This document shows positions 43,129-51,407 of a stretch of 64,000 nucleotides of DNA, one piece after another. Both the position numbers and the translations under genes were made by a program. The notes beneath the pieces are model-generated. The model made no database searches. It was given only the letters and a program-made list of their open reading frames with translations, and was not told the origin of the DNA. Every line of letters starts with the position of its first letter. Position 1 is the stretch's first letter. The stretch is from assembly GCA_028823955.1 (NCBI GenBank), contig JAPPFE010000035.1:1-64000 (forward strand). The letters are read 5' to 3'. The DNA is from Candidatus Dadabacteria bacterium (GTDB lineage: Bacteria; Desulfobacterota_D; UBA1144; Nemesobacterales; Nemesobacteraceae).

Positions 43129-44364
43129 ATGGGTTTCGTAGAATCTCTTAAATGCAAGGAATGCAGTGATCTTTATCCCAAGGAACCGAAGTATGTTTGT
43201 GAAACATGTTTCGGTCCTCTGGAAGCCGTATACAACTACGACGAGATAAAAAAGCATATCTCAAGAGAAAAAATAGCTTCCCGTCCGCAGAACATATGGA
43301 GATACAAGGAGCTTCTTCCGATTGACTCAGAACCCACCCTCGGAACCCAGGTGGGATACACTCCGCTTGTGCGGGCAAAAAACCTTGCAAAAGAGCTCGG
43401 GGTTTCGGAGATCTACGTGAAAAACGACGCGGTCTGCTACCCCACCCTCTCTTTTAAGGACAGGGTTGTATCCGTAGCGCTCTCAAAAGCAAGAGAGTTC
43501 GGATTCGATACGACCGGCTGCGCATCCACGGGAAACCTGGCAAACTCCGTATCAGCGATTTCCGCTTCCGGGAATCTGAAAAGCATCATACTTATTCCCT
43601 ATGACCTTGAACAGTCGAAAATACTCAACACCATAGTCTATGGAGCGAATCTCATAGGTGTAAAAGGCGGTTACGACGAAGTAAACAAGCTCTGCAGCGA
43701 AATTGCCAGTAAATACAACTGGGCCTTCGTGAACATAAACATGAGACCTTACTACTCCGAAGGTTCCAAGTCATACGCATTTGAGGTGATGGAGCAACTC
43801 GGATGGAAAGCCCCAAAGCACATAGTGGTCCCTATGGCAAGCGGTTCTCTTCTCACCAAGGTATGGAAAGCCATAAAGGAGTTTGAGTTGCTTGGGATCG
43901 TTGAGCCTCAGGGTTCAAAAATATATGGTGCTCAAGCAACGGGATGTTCACCCATATCGACTGCATTTAAAAACGACTGGGAGATGTTCAAGCCCGTAAA
44001 ACCGGATACCATAGCGAAATCCCTTGCTATTGGTACTCCGGCCGACGGTTACTACGCGATGAACATAATAAGGGAAAGCGGCGGAGCGGCTGAAGACGTA
44101 AGCGACGACGAAATAGTGGACGCGATAAAACTTCTTGCAAGAACCGAAGGCATTTACACCGAAACCGCGGGTGGAGTAACGCTGGGAGTAACGAAAAAAC
44201 TCATAGAGCAAGAAAAAATCCCCCGCAACGAGCCCATCGTGGTATCGATAACGGGAAACGGTCTTAAGACCCAGGATGCCGTCGAGGGAACTCTTGGAAA
44301 ACCCGCGGTGATAGGACCTTCCCTCGAGGACTTCGAAGAGCTATACAACAGTAAAAAACCCTAG
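43129..44364 (+). CDS. thrC: threonine synthase
   Basis: PLP enzyme making threonine from O-phosphohomoserine. An N-terminal rubredoxin-like zinc ribbon (LKCKECSDLYP ... YVCETCFGPL) precedes the PLP domain, with the Schiff-base lysine in TLSFKDRVV and the phosphate loop in STGNLANSVSA. 411 residues, the short single-domain class. A MoaD-like sulfur carrier follows 75 bp downstream on the same strand. Confidence 0.93.
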   Translation: MGFVESLKCKECSDLYPKEPKYVCETCFGPLEAVYNYDEIKKHISREKIASRPQNIWRYKELLPIDSEPTLGTQVGYTPLVRAKNLAKELGVSEIYVKNDAVCYPTLSFKDRVVSVALSKAREFGFDTTGCASTGNLANSVSAISASGNLKSIILIPYDLEQSKILNTIVYGANLIGVKGGYDEVNKLCSEIASKYNWAFVNINMRPYYSEGSKSYAFEVMEQLGWKAPKHIVVPMASGSLLTKVWKAIKEFELLGIVEPQGSKIYGAQATGCSPISTAFKNDWEMFKPVKPDTIAKSLAIGTPADGYYAMNIIRESGGAAEDVSDDEIVDAIKLLARTEGIYTETAGGVTLGVTKKLIEQEKIPRNEPIVVSITGNGLKTQDAVEGTLGKPAVIGPSLEDFEELYNSKKP

Positions 44365-44439
44365 CGTTACGTGTTATAGTCATAGTATCCGGTTAGAAGC
44401 GGAATTTCGGATAAACCTAGGAAAAAACGGGAGAAAAAC

Positions 44440-44712
44440 ATGGTATCGGTAAGAATTCCAACCCCTCTTAGAAAGCTCTCAGGAGACAGGGACGAGCTTG
44501 ACATAGAAGCATCCACGGTATCCGCACTCATAGAGGAACTTGAGAGCGAATGTCCGGGAATAAAGAACAGGCTCTGCGATGAGAGCGGAAACGTGAGGAG
44601 ATTCATAAATCTCTACGTTAACAATGAAGATATAAGGTTTCTTGACGGAGTAGGGACAAAGCTTAGCGAAGGAGATGTCGTCTCAATCATCCCGGCGATA
44701 GCCGGAGGATAA
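44440..44712 (+). CDS. MoaD/ThiS-family ubiquitin-like sulfur carrier
   Basis: A 90-residue beta-grasp protein ending in the exposed diglycine (IIPAIAGG) that is adenylated and thiocarboxylated in ThiS, MoaD and Cys[14 protein letters not shown] matches the ubiquitin-fold core of MoaD/CysO. GGGAG precedes the ATG. Placed directly after thrC and near metH rather than near moaE or thi genes, it is more likely a carrier for cysteine or homocysteine sulfur than for molybdopterin. No JAMM protease, E1-like enzyme or sulfhydrylase is adjacent. Confidence 0.87.
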   Translation: MVSVRIPTPLRKLSGDRDELDIEASTVSALIEELESECPGIKNRLCDESGNVRRFINLYVNNEDIRFLDGVGTKLSEGDVVSIIPAIAGG

Positions 44713-44762
44713 GTCGGGCATATACGGCAAAAGCTTTAAAAGGTATCAGATAATACTTCAGT

Positions 44763-45845
44763 TTAGTGAATTAAGTCTCTTATTTTATTGAAGTATTTTT
44801 CGATCAAAGGTTCTTTTTCTTTCTTGTAGCTTCCGGCAAACTCCATTAAAACCTCTTTCTGTTTTTTGGTAAGCTTTTGAGGTATTATCACTTTTACCAC
44901 GACATACTGATCCCCAAGGCTCCCGGATTCCACATCCACAAGTCCTTTTCCTCTAAGCCTGAAAGTCTGCCCCGGCTGGGTTCCGGCCGGAATTTTCATT
45001 TTGGTAGTGCCCTTTAGAATCGGGACTTCCACCTCGTCTCCAAGAGCTGCCTGGGTGAAGCTTACAGGAAACTCACATACGATGTCATTTCCCTCCCGCG
45101 TGAAAATAGGGTGTTCCCGCACCATCACCTGTATGTAGAGATCTCCCGGAGGACCTCCTCGTGCCCCGGGTTCCCCCTCCCCCCTTATCACAAGCCTCAT
45201 TCCGCTGGAGATTCCGGCGGGTATGTTGACCTGTACCATCTTTTCGGTGTACGAAAGCCCGGACCCCCTGCAACTCACGCAGGGTTTCGTTATAATTTTC
45301 CCGCTTCCCCCGCACGAAGGACATCCCTGACTTATTGAAAACGGACCCTGGGAGAAAGCAACCGACCCCCTGCCTCCGCAACGGTCACAAATCGATTCTC
45401 CCCCGACTGCGGCCCCGGAACCGGAGCAGTCATCACAGAGTTTTCTTTTCCTGACCTTTATTTCTTTCTGTGTTCCGAACGCAGCTTCGTCAAAATCCAC
45501 TTCAAGATCATATCGAAGACTCTCCCCTTGCCGGACTCTGCCCCTTCTGCCCATACCTCCAGTGAAAACATCGTCGAAGAGATCACCAAAAAGGTCTCCG
45601 AATCCGGAGAAACCGCCCATTCCATCACCCGACATATGGCCGAAACTGTCATAACGGGCCCTTTTTTCCCTATCGTTAAGCACTTGGTAGGCCTCGTTTA
45701 TTTCCTTGAACTTCTCTTCGGCATCCTTATCCCCGGGATTGCGGTCAGGATGGTACTTGAAGGCAAGGTCCTTGTAGGAACTCTTTATGTCTTCAGGGGA
45801 AGCGTTTCTTTCAACGCCTAGTATTTCGTAGTAATCCTTAGCCAT
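44763..45845 (-). CDS. dnaJ: chaperone protein DnaJ
   Basis: Type I Hsp40: J domain with YHPDRNPG, a G/F-rich linker ([16 protein letters not shown]), four C-x2-C-x-G-x-G repeats ([32 protein letters not shown]) binding two zincs, and the C-terminal barrels. 360 residues. Third gene of the hrcA-grpE-dnaJ unit, 23 bp after grpE. DnaK, normally between grpE and dnaJ, is absent here. Confidence 0.96.
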   Translation of the reverse strand: MAKDYYEILGVERNASPEDIKSSYKDLAFKYHPDRNPGDKDAEEKFKEINEAYQVLNDREKRARYDSFGHMSGDGMGGFSGFGDLFGDLFDDVFTGGMGRRGRVRQGESLRYDLEVDFDEAAFGTQKEIKVRKRKLCDDCSGSGAAVGGESICDRCGGRGSVAFSQGPFSISQGCPSCGGSGKIITKPCVSCRGSGLSYTEKMVQVNIPAGISSGMRLVIRGEGEPGARGGPPGDLYIQVMVREHPIFTREGNDIVCEFPVSFTQAALGDEVEVPILKGTTKMKIPAGTQPGQTFRLRGKGLVDVESGSLGDQYVVVKVIIPQKLTKKQKEVLMEFAGSYKKEKEPLIEKYFNKIRDLIH

Positions 45846-45868
45846 TTGGGAGTTGGGAGACGGGAGCT

Positions 45869-46474
45869 TTAGTCAGCTTCTTCTTCAGAATCTTTTTCAG
45901 GGGTTTTCTCCGGGCCTTGGGACACCGATACCATCGAGGGTCGAAGCAGTCTTCCGTTTAGAAGGTAACCCTTCTGAACCTCCGAGATTATAGTCCCGCT
46001 TTCGTAAGTTTCCGAGTGCTCCTTGTAAACGGCTTCGTGGTAGCTGGGGTCGAAAACAGTTCCCTCGCCCGAATCTATTCCAGTAACGCCGAAGTTTTCA
46101 AGACCCGCAAGAAATTGCGCGTGAACAATCTTTATTCCGTCAAGAAAAGCTACGAAGTCCGTTTTTTCGCCGTGAGATTCTTCAGAAAGTTCGATGGCTC
46201 TTTCAATATTATCGAGAACGAAAAGCAGTTCCTTTAGCCTGTGCGCGTTTCCGAAATCAAGTATTTCCTGTTTTTCCTTCGCAAGCCTTTTCTTATAGTT
46301 ATCAAAATCCGCTGAAAGTCTCAGATATTTCTCCCTCAGGGCTTCAAGCTCGGCGGAAGTATCTTCTTCGGTTTCTTCCTCCCCCACTTCAGCATCGGAG
46401 ATTCCAGGCTCTTCTGAGTCTTCCGCACCGTTTTTCTTGTTTTCTTCAATGTCTGCTACTGTGTTCTCACTCAT
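45869..46474 (-). CDS. grpE: nucleotide exchange factor GrpE
   Basis: DnaK nucleotide exchange factor. Acidic disordered start ([17 protein letters not shown]), long coiled coil ([27 protein letters not shown]), then the C-terminal beta domain ([21 protein letters not shown]). 201 residues. Overlaps hrcA by 4 nt, so translation is coupled to the repressor. Confidence 0.95.
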   Translation of the reverse strand: MSENTVADIEENKKNGAEDSEEPGISDAEVGEEETEEDTSAELEALREKYLRLSADFDNYKKRLAKEKQEILDFGNAHRLKELLFVLDNIERAIELSEESHGEKTDFVAFLDGIKIVHAQFLAGLENFGVTGIDSGEGTVFDPSYHEAVYKEHSETYESGTIISEVQKGYLLNGRLLRPSMVSVSQGPEKTPEKDSEEEAD

Positions 46475-47505
46475 TCCGTAATTTCTCCGTTAACCCTCTT
46501 TGTAACCATTTTCGCCGTGTAGTTCACAAGCGGGATGATTTTTGAATAGTTCATTCGCGTGGGACCGAACACACCTAAGCTCCCGTAGCTGTTTCCCTTG
46601 TAATAAGGTGCCGCCACGAGGCTGAAACCGCGGGGCATTCCTTTCTCTGAACCTATAAAGACCTTTGAGTGGCCATCTTTTACAACCGACTTCAGAAAAT
46701 TGGAAAGAAGCTCCTGATCCTCGAGTATCTCTATTATGGTCTTATAGAGACTGGAATCTCCGAAATTCAAAGATTCGATAACCGAAATCTTCCCCTCTAT
46801 GAATATCCCCGCTTTTCTTTCCTTCTCGAAAAGCTCGCTGCTTATCCTGAGCACCTTTTCGAGGATTTCATTGTATTCGGTCGTGGTTCTCTTTATTTTC
46901 TCAAGCACCACTTTGCGCACCTGCTCGATCGTCAGGCCCAAAATAAGGCGATTAAGGTAGCCCCCTATCCTCTCGACCTGGGAATCCCTAATGGGTTTGG
47001 CAAGCCTGATGTAGGTTTTTTCCGTAAGCCCTCCCTCAAACACGAGAAAGATAAGGCATTCCCTCTCCCCCATCTTAATAAGCTTCGTAGATTTAACTCT
47101 GAGAGTGTTCCTCTGGGGAAGCATCGCAAGACCCGCAAGCTTAGTGAAATCGGAAAGTATCGAACTTGCAGCACTTATCACGTGATCGAGCGTGCCGTCA
47201 ATACCTTCATATTTGTTCTCAAGGAACTGCAGACCGAAGTCCGGTGAGTTTTCCACGTTAAGAATGTTCTCTACGTAATAATTTATTCCTTTCTCCGTGG
47301 GAAATCTGCCGGAAGAAACATGACTTTGGGCGAGAAAGCCCGCTTCCATGAGCGAATTAAGTTCTTGGCGAACGGTGGCCGGGGACCATTTTATATTGTA
47401 TTTCGATATAAGAGTCGAAGAACCTATAGGACTCCCTGTCTCAATAAAGTGGTCCACTACAAAGCTCAGAAAAGCCTCATTTCTTGGAGAGATTGGCTGT
47501 GTCAT
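46471..47505 (-). CDS. hrcA: heat-inducible transcription repressor HrcA
   Basis: Repressor of class I heat-shock genes via CIRCE operators. An N-terminal winged helix (FVVDHFIETGSPIGSSTLISKY, then IKWSPATVRQELNSLMEAGFL) and the dimerisation/inserted domains (YYKGNSYGSLGVFGPTRMNYSKIIPLVNYTAK at the end) match the family. 344 residues. It heads hrcA-grpE-dnaJ. No CIRCE is visible upstream; other palindromes are. The ATG is 10 nt from the promoter -10 and has no SD at the usual distance. Confidence 0.95.
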   Translation of the reverse strand: MTQPISPRNEAFLSFVVDHFIETGSPIGSSTLISKYNIKWSPATVRQELNSLMEAGFLAQSHVSSGRFPTEKGINYYVENILNVENSPDFGLQFLENKYEGIDGTLDHVISAASSILSDFTKLAGLAMLPQRNTLRVKSTKLIKMGERECLIFLVFEGGLTEKTYIRLAKPIRDSQVERIGGYLNRLILGLTIEQVRKVVLEKIKRTTTEYNEILEKVLRISSELFEKERKAGIFIEGKISVIESLNFGDSSLYKTIIEILEDQELLSNFLKSVVKDGHSKVFIGSEKGMPRGFSLVAAPYYKGNSYGSLGVFGPTRMNYSKIIPLVNYTAKMVTKRVNGEITE

Positions 47506-47515
47506 ATATTTCTGA

Positions 47516-47544
47516 AATATAATTTCCGCCTCCTATATTGTCAA
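47516..47544 (-). promoter_or_regulatory. promoter of hrcA-grpE-dnaJ, predicting a near-leaderless mRNA
   Basis: On the minus strand TTGACA (47539-47544), 17-bp spacer, TATATT (47516-47521), a strong sigma70 match. The ATG at 47505 follows after 10 nt. The GGAGG inside the spacer is upstream of the predicted start of transcription and cannot serve as SD. Confidence 0.6.
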
Positions 47545-47566
47545 CGGAGTTATAAGTAAACTCTGT
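47544..47566. promoter_or_regulatory. palindrome A in the hrcA-lpdA intergenic region
   Basis: ACGGAGTT-N7-AACTCTGT, 8-bp arms with one mismatch, abutting the hrcA -35. Candidate operator. It is not CIRCE. Its half-site cggagttata recurs inverted at 47621-47630, inside palindrome B. Confidence 0.4.
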
Positions 47567-47615
47567 ACCTGCAAACTACCCATAGACAATGCTAAATTAA
47601 CTAGCTCGTAATTGC

Positions 47616-47632
47616 CGGAATATAACTCCGGT
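47616..47632. promoter_or_regulatory. palindrome B in the hrcA-lpdA intergenic region
   Basis: CCGGA-N7-TCCGG. The embedded tataactccg (47621-47630) is the exact reverse complement of cggagttata at 47545-47554, so the two sites share a 10-bp half-site 66 bp apart and could be bridged by one dimeric or tetrameric regulator. Confidence 0.35.
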
Positions 47633-47682
47633 AGTTTACGTAAATTAAGGAACAATGCTCTTATTTCAAATTGAGGCAATCT

Positions 47683-47710
47683 TTGACGATACGTCGATTA
47701 TAAATATAAT
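47683..47710 (+). promoter_or_regulatory. promoter of lpdA, predicting a near-leaderless mRNA
   Basis: TTGACG (47683-47688), 16-bp spacer, TATAAT (47705-47710). The lpdA ATG at 47720 follows after 9 nt, with no SD. Confidence 0.6.
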
Positions 47711-47719
47711 TACCCCGAA

Positions 47720-49150
47720 ATGGAAAAATTTGACCTCACAGTTATAGGATCCGGTCCCGGGGGATACATCTCGGCAATAAGGGCTGCGCAGATGGGGATG
47801 AAAGTTGCCGTCATCGAGCGAGACAAACCAGGTGGCGTATGCCTTAACTGGGGATGCATACCTTCAAAAGCAATTCTCAAGTGTGCAGAGATGTACTCGC
47901 ACTTTCTTGACTCGAAACGTTACGGAATCACTCACAAGGGGTTATCCTTTGACTACTCGGAAGTAATAAAAAGCAGCAGGAAAGCCTCAACCTCTCTTAA
48001 CAAAGGTGTGGAGGGACTTTTCAAGAAAAACAAGATCACCCTTATAAGCGGCACGGGAAGACTCACCTCAAAACATGGAATTTCCGTTATCGGAAAAGAA
48101 TCACAGGATATAGAGAGTGAACGCATACTTCTCGCCACGGGATCTGTCCCTAGGACGCTTCCCGGCCTTAAGATTGACGGAAAAGTTGTGATGACAAGCG
48201 ACGAAGCGATAATGCACCCAGAGGTTCCCCGCTCTGTCGTGATAATAGGCGGAGGATACATAGGAATGGAATTTGCCTATGTCTATAACTCTTTCGGCAG
48301 CAAGGTAACCATAGTGGAAATGGAAAAACAGGTCCTGCCGGGGGCTGACGAAGAAGTAGCGAAAGAGGCAAAGAAGATATTCACGAAGCAGGGAATGACT
48401 ATCCTAAACGAGACTGTGTACAAAACCCTTAAGAAAACCTCGGGTTCCGCGACCGTGACAGTGGAGAGCACGGTTTCGGGTGAACAGAGCACTCTTAAGG
48501 CCGACATGGTGCTTGTGTCAGTTGGAAGAAAAGCCATAGCGAATGCGGCACCGACCTCTTTTGCCTTCTACGGCACGGGCGACAGCATGGGCCTTGAAGA
48601 TGTGGGAGTAGAACTTGATGAAAGAGGATTTATAAAGACAGACGAGAACTACATGACCACCTGCGCCAATATCTACGCGATCGGGGACGTGATCGGAGGT
48701 CCTATGCTTGCGCATAAGGCTTCAGAAGAGGGAGTGGTTGCTGTTGAAAGAATGAACGGCCTTAACTCTAAAGTCCATTATGACTCAATTCCCGGATGCG
48801 TTTACTGTCAGCCGGAAGTTGCCATGATCGGCCTTACGGAAAAACAGGCAAGAGACCAGGGATATGATGTGGATATAGGAAAATTTCCTTTCAGGGCTGT
48901 GGGGAAAGCGGTCGCCGTCGGAGAAACAGACGGTTTTGTAAAAATGATTTTCGACTCGAGGACAAAAGAACTTCTCGGAAGCCACATAATAGGCCACGGG
49001 GCAACCGAGATGATTGCGGAAATCGGAGTGGCAAAAACCTTAGAGACGACACCTTATGAAATAGCCACCACCCAGCACGCTCACCCCACACTCTCTGAAG
49101 CCGTAATGGAAGCAGCCCTTGATGCGCTTGGAAGAGTAAGGAACTTCTGA
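47720..49150 (+). CDS. lpdA: dihydrolipoyl dehydrogenase
   Basis: FAD-dependent E3 of 2-oxoacid dehydrogenase and glycine-cleavage complexes, reoxidising dihydrolipoamide with NAD+. FAD loop GSGPGGYISAIRAA, redox disulfide GGVCLNWGCIPSKA, NAD loop IGGGYIGMEFA, FAD motif YAIGDVIGGPMLAHKA and the C-terminal histidine region QHAHPTLSEA. 476 residues. Followed 32 bp later by lipB, linking lipoate synthesis with its user; the E1/E2 genes are elsewhere. Confidence 0.96.
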   Translation: MEKFDLTVIGSGPGGYISAIRAAQMGMKVAVIERDKPGGVCLNWGCIPSKAILKCAEMYSHFLDSKRYGITHKGLSFDYSEVIKSSRKASTSLNKGVEGLFKKNKITLISGTGRLTSKHGISVIGKESQDIESERILLATGSVPRTLPGLKIDGKVVMTSDEAIMHPEVPRSVVIIGGGYIGMEFAYVYNSFGSKVTIVEMEKQVLPGADEEVAKEAKKIFTKQGMTILNETVYKTLKKTSGSATVTVESTVSGEQSTLKADMVLVSVGRKAIANAAPTSFAFYGTGDSMGLEDVGVELDERGFIKTDENYMTTCANIYAIGDVIGGPMLAHKASEEGVVAVERMNGLNSKVHYDSIPGCVYCQPEVAMIGLTEKQARDQGYDVDIGKFPFRAVGKAVAVGETDGFVKMIFDSRTKELLGSHIIGHGATEMIAEIGVAKTLETTPYEIATTQHAHPTLSEAVMEAALDALGRVRNF

Positions 49151-49182
49151 GGTACAAGACAGAACACTTGGCCACTGCTCCA

Positions 49183-49860
49183 ATGAGCACCCTAGATATA
49201 TACGAACTCGGGACTGTCCCCTACGAAAAGGCACTTGAATATCAAGAGAATCTTCTCGCCAAAAGAATCGCGGAAGAAATACAGGATTCCCTTATTCTGC
49301 TTGAACACCCGCCGACGATCACCACTGGAAGAAAGGGGAACACGGAGAACCTGCTTGTAAGAGAGGAGTATCTTAAAAAACACGGAATCTCCTTCGTACA
49401 CGCATCGAGGGGCGGAGATATAACCTTTCACGGTCCCGGACAGATCGTGGGCTATCCCATACTGAACCTCAAAAATCACGAGATGGACATTCGAAGGCAC
49501 CTGAGAAGTATTGAGGAAGTAATCATCAGGACGCTAGGCGACTTTGAAATCGAAGGCAGAAGAATAGATGGAGTCACAGGAGTCTGGGTAAAAAGAAGCA
49601 AGATAGCCTCTATAGGAATAGCTATCAGGAAATGGGTGACCTACCATGGGTTTGCCCTTAACGTCACCACGAATCTCGATTATTTCGAGCTGATACTCTC
49701 GTGTGGAATAACGGATGTGAGAATAACGTCTATAGGAAGCTGGCTTGGAAACGAAGGGAGTATTAGAATGGACGACGTCACACAGTCCGTAATAAAAAAC
49801 TTCATGGGTATCTTCGGTTTCGAAGACTTCACCCTAAAAGGCGAAAAAGAGATAAACTAA
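49183..49860 (+). CDS. lipB: octanoyl-[acyl-carrier-protein] transferase LipB
   Basis: Transfers octanoyl from ACP to lipoyl domains. RGGDITFHGPGQIVGYPIL is the family signature, SKIASIGIAIRKWVTYHGFALNV contains the conserved lysine, and LSCGITDVRITSIG the catalytic cysteine. The track begins at a TTG (49168); the ATG at 49183 leads straight into the conserved start and gives 225 residues. In the lpdA-lipB-TPR unit. lipA is not in the window. Confidence 0.96.
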   Translation: MSTLDIYELGTVPYEKALEYQENLLAKRIAEEIQDSLILLEHPPTITTGRKGNTENLLVREEYLKKHGISFVHASRGGDITFHGPGQIVGYPILNLKNHEMDIRRHLRSIEEVIIRTLGDFEIEGRRIDGVTGVWVKRSKIASIGIAIRKWVTYHGFALNVTTNLDYFELILSCGITDVRITSIGSWLGNEGSIRMDDVTQSVIKNFMGIFGFEDFTLKGEKEIN

Positions 49861-49892
49861 AGATTCTCAGAATCAGGGTTGGTAGTCAGAAA

Positions 49893-50210
49893 ATGTCAGA
49901 AGAAAGAATTCAAAAGTTTAAGAAGTTACTTGAGAAAAATCCCGCAAACCCCCTTGTTCACTATAGTCTTGCAAATGAATACTTCAAGCTTAACCGTTAC
50001 AAAGAAACCATAGAGACAATTAACACCTACCTCAAACTTAAAGACGATGAGGGGGCCGCCTATAGAATACTTGGCCATTGCTACACTGAACTTGTGATGC
50101 CAGATCAAGCAAAGGATGCCTATGAAAAGGGTATCCAGGCGGCATCAAGACATGGACATCCGGACATGGCTGAAGAGTTCCGCGATTACATAGAATCCTT
50201 GGACATCTAG
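49893..50210 (+). CDS. small TPR-repeat protein
   Basis: A 105-residue protein of about two and a half tetratricopeptide units: NPLVHYSLANEYFKLNRYKETIETINTYLKL and AAYRILGHCYTELVMPDQAKDAYEKGIQAA, then a capping helix. No signal peptide. It probably mediates a protein contact, but the partner is unknown. 32 bp after lipB, same strand, so likely co-transcribed. Length is within the range of free-standing TPR adaptors. Confidence 0.85.
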   Translation: MSEERIQKFKKLLEKNPANPLVHYSLANEYFKLNRYKETIETINTYLKLKDDEGAAYRILGHCYTELVMPDQAKDAYEKGIQAASRHGHPDMAEEFRDYIESLDI

Positions 50211-50215
50211 GCACC

Positions 50216-50650
50216 TCAGTCTGCAAGCAGATTCCACTCAATCAGGATAGAACCGATAACTATAAAAGCGATCCCCGTAATCCTCATAGGTCCTGGGGCT
50301 TCTCCCAGAAAAAGATAAGCGTAGATGGCCGTAAACATGGGAAAGGTGGCCACTATCGCAACAATTTTTGAGGTATCGGCCATCTGAAGAGCCGTGAAAT
50401 AGAGAAAAAGACCGATCAATCCTCCGATCAGCCCCGAAAGAAGTATCCAGAAAAGCGTCCGGCCGTCGACGTCAATGACCTGCGCAAACCTGCCCGTAGC
50501 CAACACTAAACACACCAAACATAACGAAGTAAAAATAAATCTTATGGTGATTACCGAAAGCGGGGAAGCATCTTTCAGACTCAGTTTTTCAAAAATCGGG
50601 TTAATCCCGAATATCATAGCCACAAGAAAAGCAATAAAGGTAGCCTTCAT
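50216..50650 (-). CDS. half-size EamA/DMT-family transporter
   Basis: A 144-residue membrane protein with about five helices (IAFLVAMIFGINPIFEKLSL, VITIRFIFTSLCLVCLVLA, TLFWILLSGLIGGLIGLFLYFTAL, AIYAYLFLGEAPGPMRITGIAFIVIGSILI), a single EamA repeat where the usual transporter has two. It may dimerise as small DMT members do. The track start is 14 codons too early; AAGGAGG precedes the ATG at 50650. Converges on the TPR gene. Substrate unknown. Confidence 0.85.
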   Translation of the reverse strand: MKATFIAFLVAMIFGINPIFEKLSLKDASPLSVITIRFIFTSLCLVCLVLATGRFAQVIDVDGRTLFWILLSGLIGGLIGLFLYFTALQMADTSKIVAIVATFPMFTAIYAYLFLGEAPGPMRITGIAFIVIGSILIEWNLLAD

Positions 50651-50837
50651 TTTATCCTCCTTAAATGCAACAGAACTCCCGTCAGGCCGCAAAACTTTTT
50701 TGGTTTTTTCACATATATTAGCAGTTTCCTGAATATTTTTCAGAACCTAAACTCAGCTGTAGAGGAAACTATCTGTCTTTTACATCCGTCTAGAACTTGT
50801 AGGATTCGGGCGAAGCAGGAATCTTTGTTCCGAGATA

Positions 50838-51218
50838 ATGGAAACTTCACAAAAAACAGTCTGCCTAGTAGCTGACGACATGTTCTTCTCGTCAAAGATT
50901 GAAAGCGCGACCAAACACCTTGGTATTGTTATGATAAAGGTAAAGAACCATAATGAGTTTCGAGACAAGATAGGAGGAAAAACAGTTGACCTCGTAATTG
51001 TTGATCTCGCCTCAAAGAGAATTGACACCGAAGATATCTTCACCAAGCTTAAAAGCTTTCCAGAACATCAAGGAACCTTCTGTATAGGATATCTGCCACA
51101 CGTGGAACGGGAGCTTGCCAGCAAATTCAGGGAAAAGGGAGTGGATCTCGTTATTCCAAGATCGAAATTCTCTCAGGAAATGAGCAAGATAATTGAAGAA
51201 CATCTAGAGTCGAAGTAA
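50838..51218 (+). CDS. degenerate response-regulator receiver-like protein
   Basis: A 126-residue stand-alone domain with a CheY-like pattern: acidic pair in CLVADDMFF, phospho-acceptor position in VDLVIVDLAS, and a late lysine in IPRSKFSQ. The switch Ser/Thr position reads IGYLPHVE, so the usual T/S-A and K-P motifs are not conserved, making this a probable pseudo-receiver. No output domain and no kinase nearby. Might act as a scaffold or binding partner. Solitary between eamA and ilvE. Confidence 0.68.
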   Translation: METSQKTVCLVADDMFFSSKIESATKHLGIVMIKVKNHNEFRDKIGGKTVDLVIVDLASKRIDTEDIFTKLKSFPEHQGTFCIGYLPHVERELASKFREKGVDLVIPRSKFSQEMSKIIEEHLESK

Positions 51219-51339
51219 AAACACAGATCTCCAGCCTTGAAAATATTCTTCTAGTGTAAGTGGTAGCGACTCGTACTCACGCAAAAATCCGCGGAAATTC
51301 ATATCACATCTGTAACCAAACCCCAATCATGAACCTAGC

Positions 51340-51368
51340 TTGACAATGAAAAGGGGAATAATAATAAT
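51340..51368 (+). promoter_or_regulatory. promoter of ilvE
   Basis: TTGACA (51340-51345), 17-bp spacer, AATAAT (51363-51368) overlapping TAATAA. The ATG lies 40 nt beyond the -10, giving a roughly 33-nt leader with a weak SD (GGTAG). The preceding 51219-51339 interval holds nothing I can support. Confidence 0.55.
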
Positions 51369-51407
51369 GTTTCCAAAGTTTTTTCCCCAATACCTTGGTA
51401 GCAACTT

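Noticed and set aside
47506-47719. CIRCE element expected near hrcA
   Set aside because: No TTAGCACTC or GAGTGCTAA half is present; GCACTC occurs only once, upstream of clpB, without its partner half.
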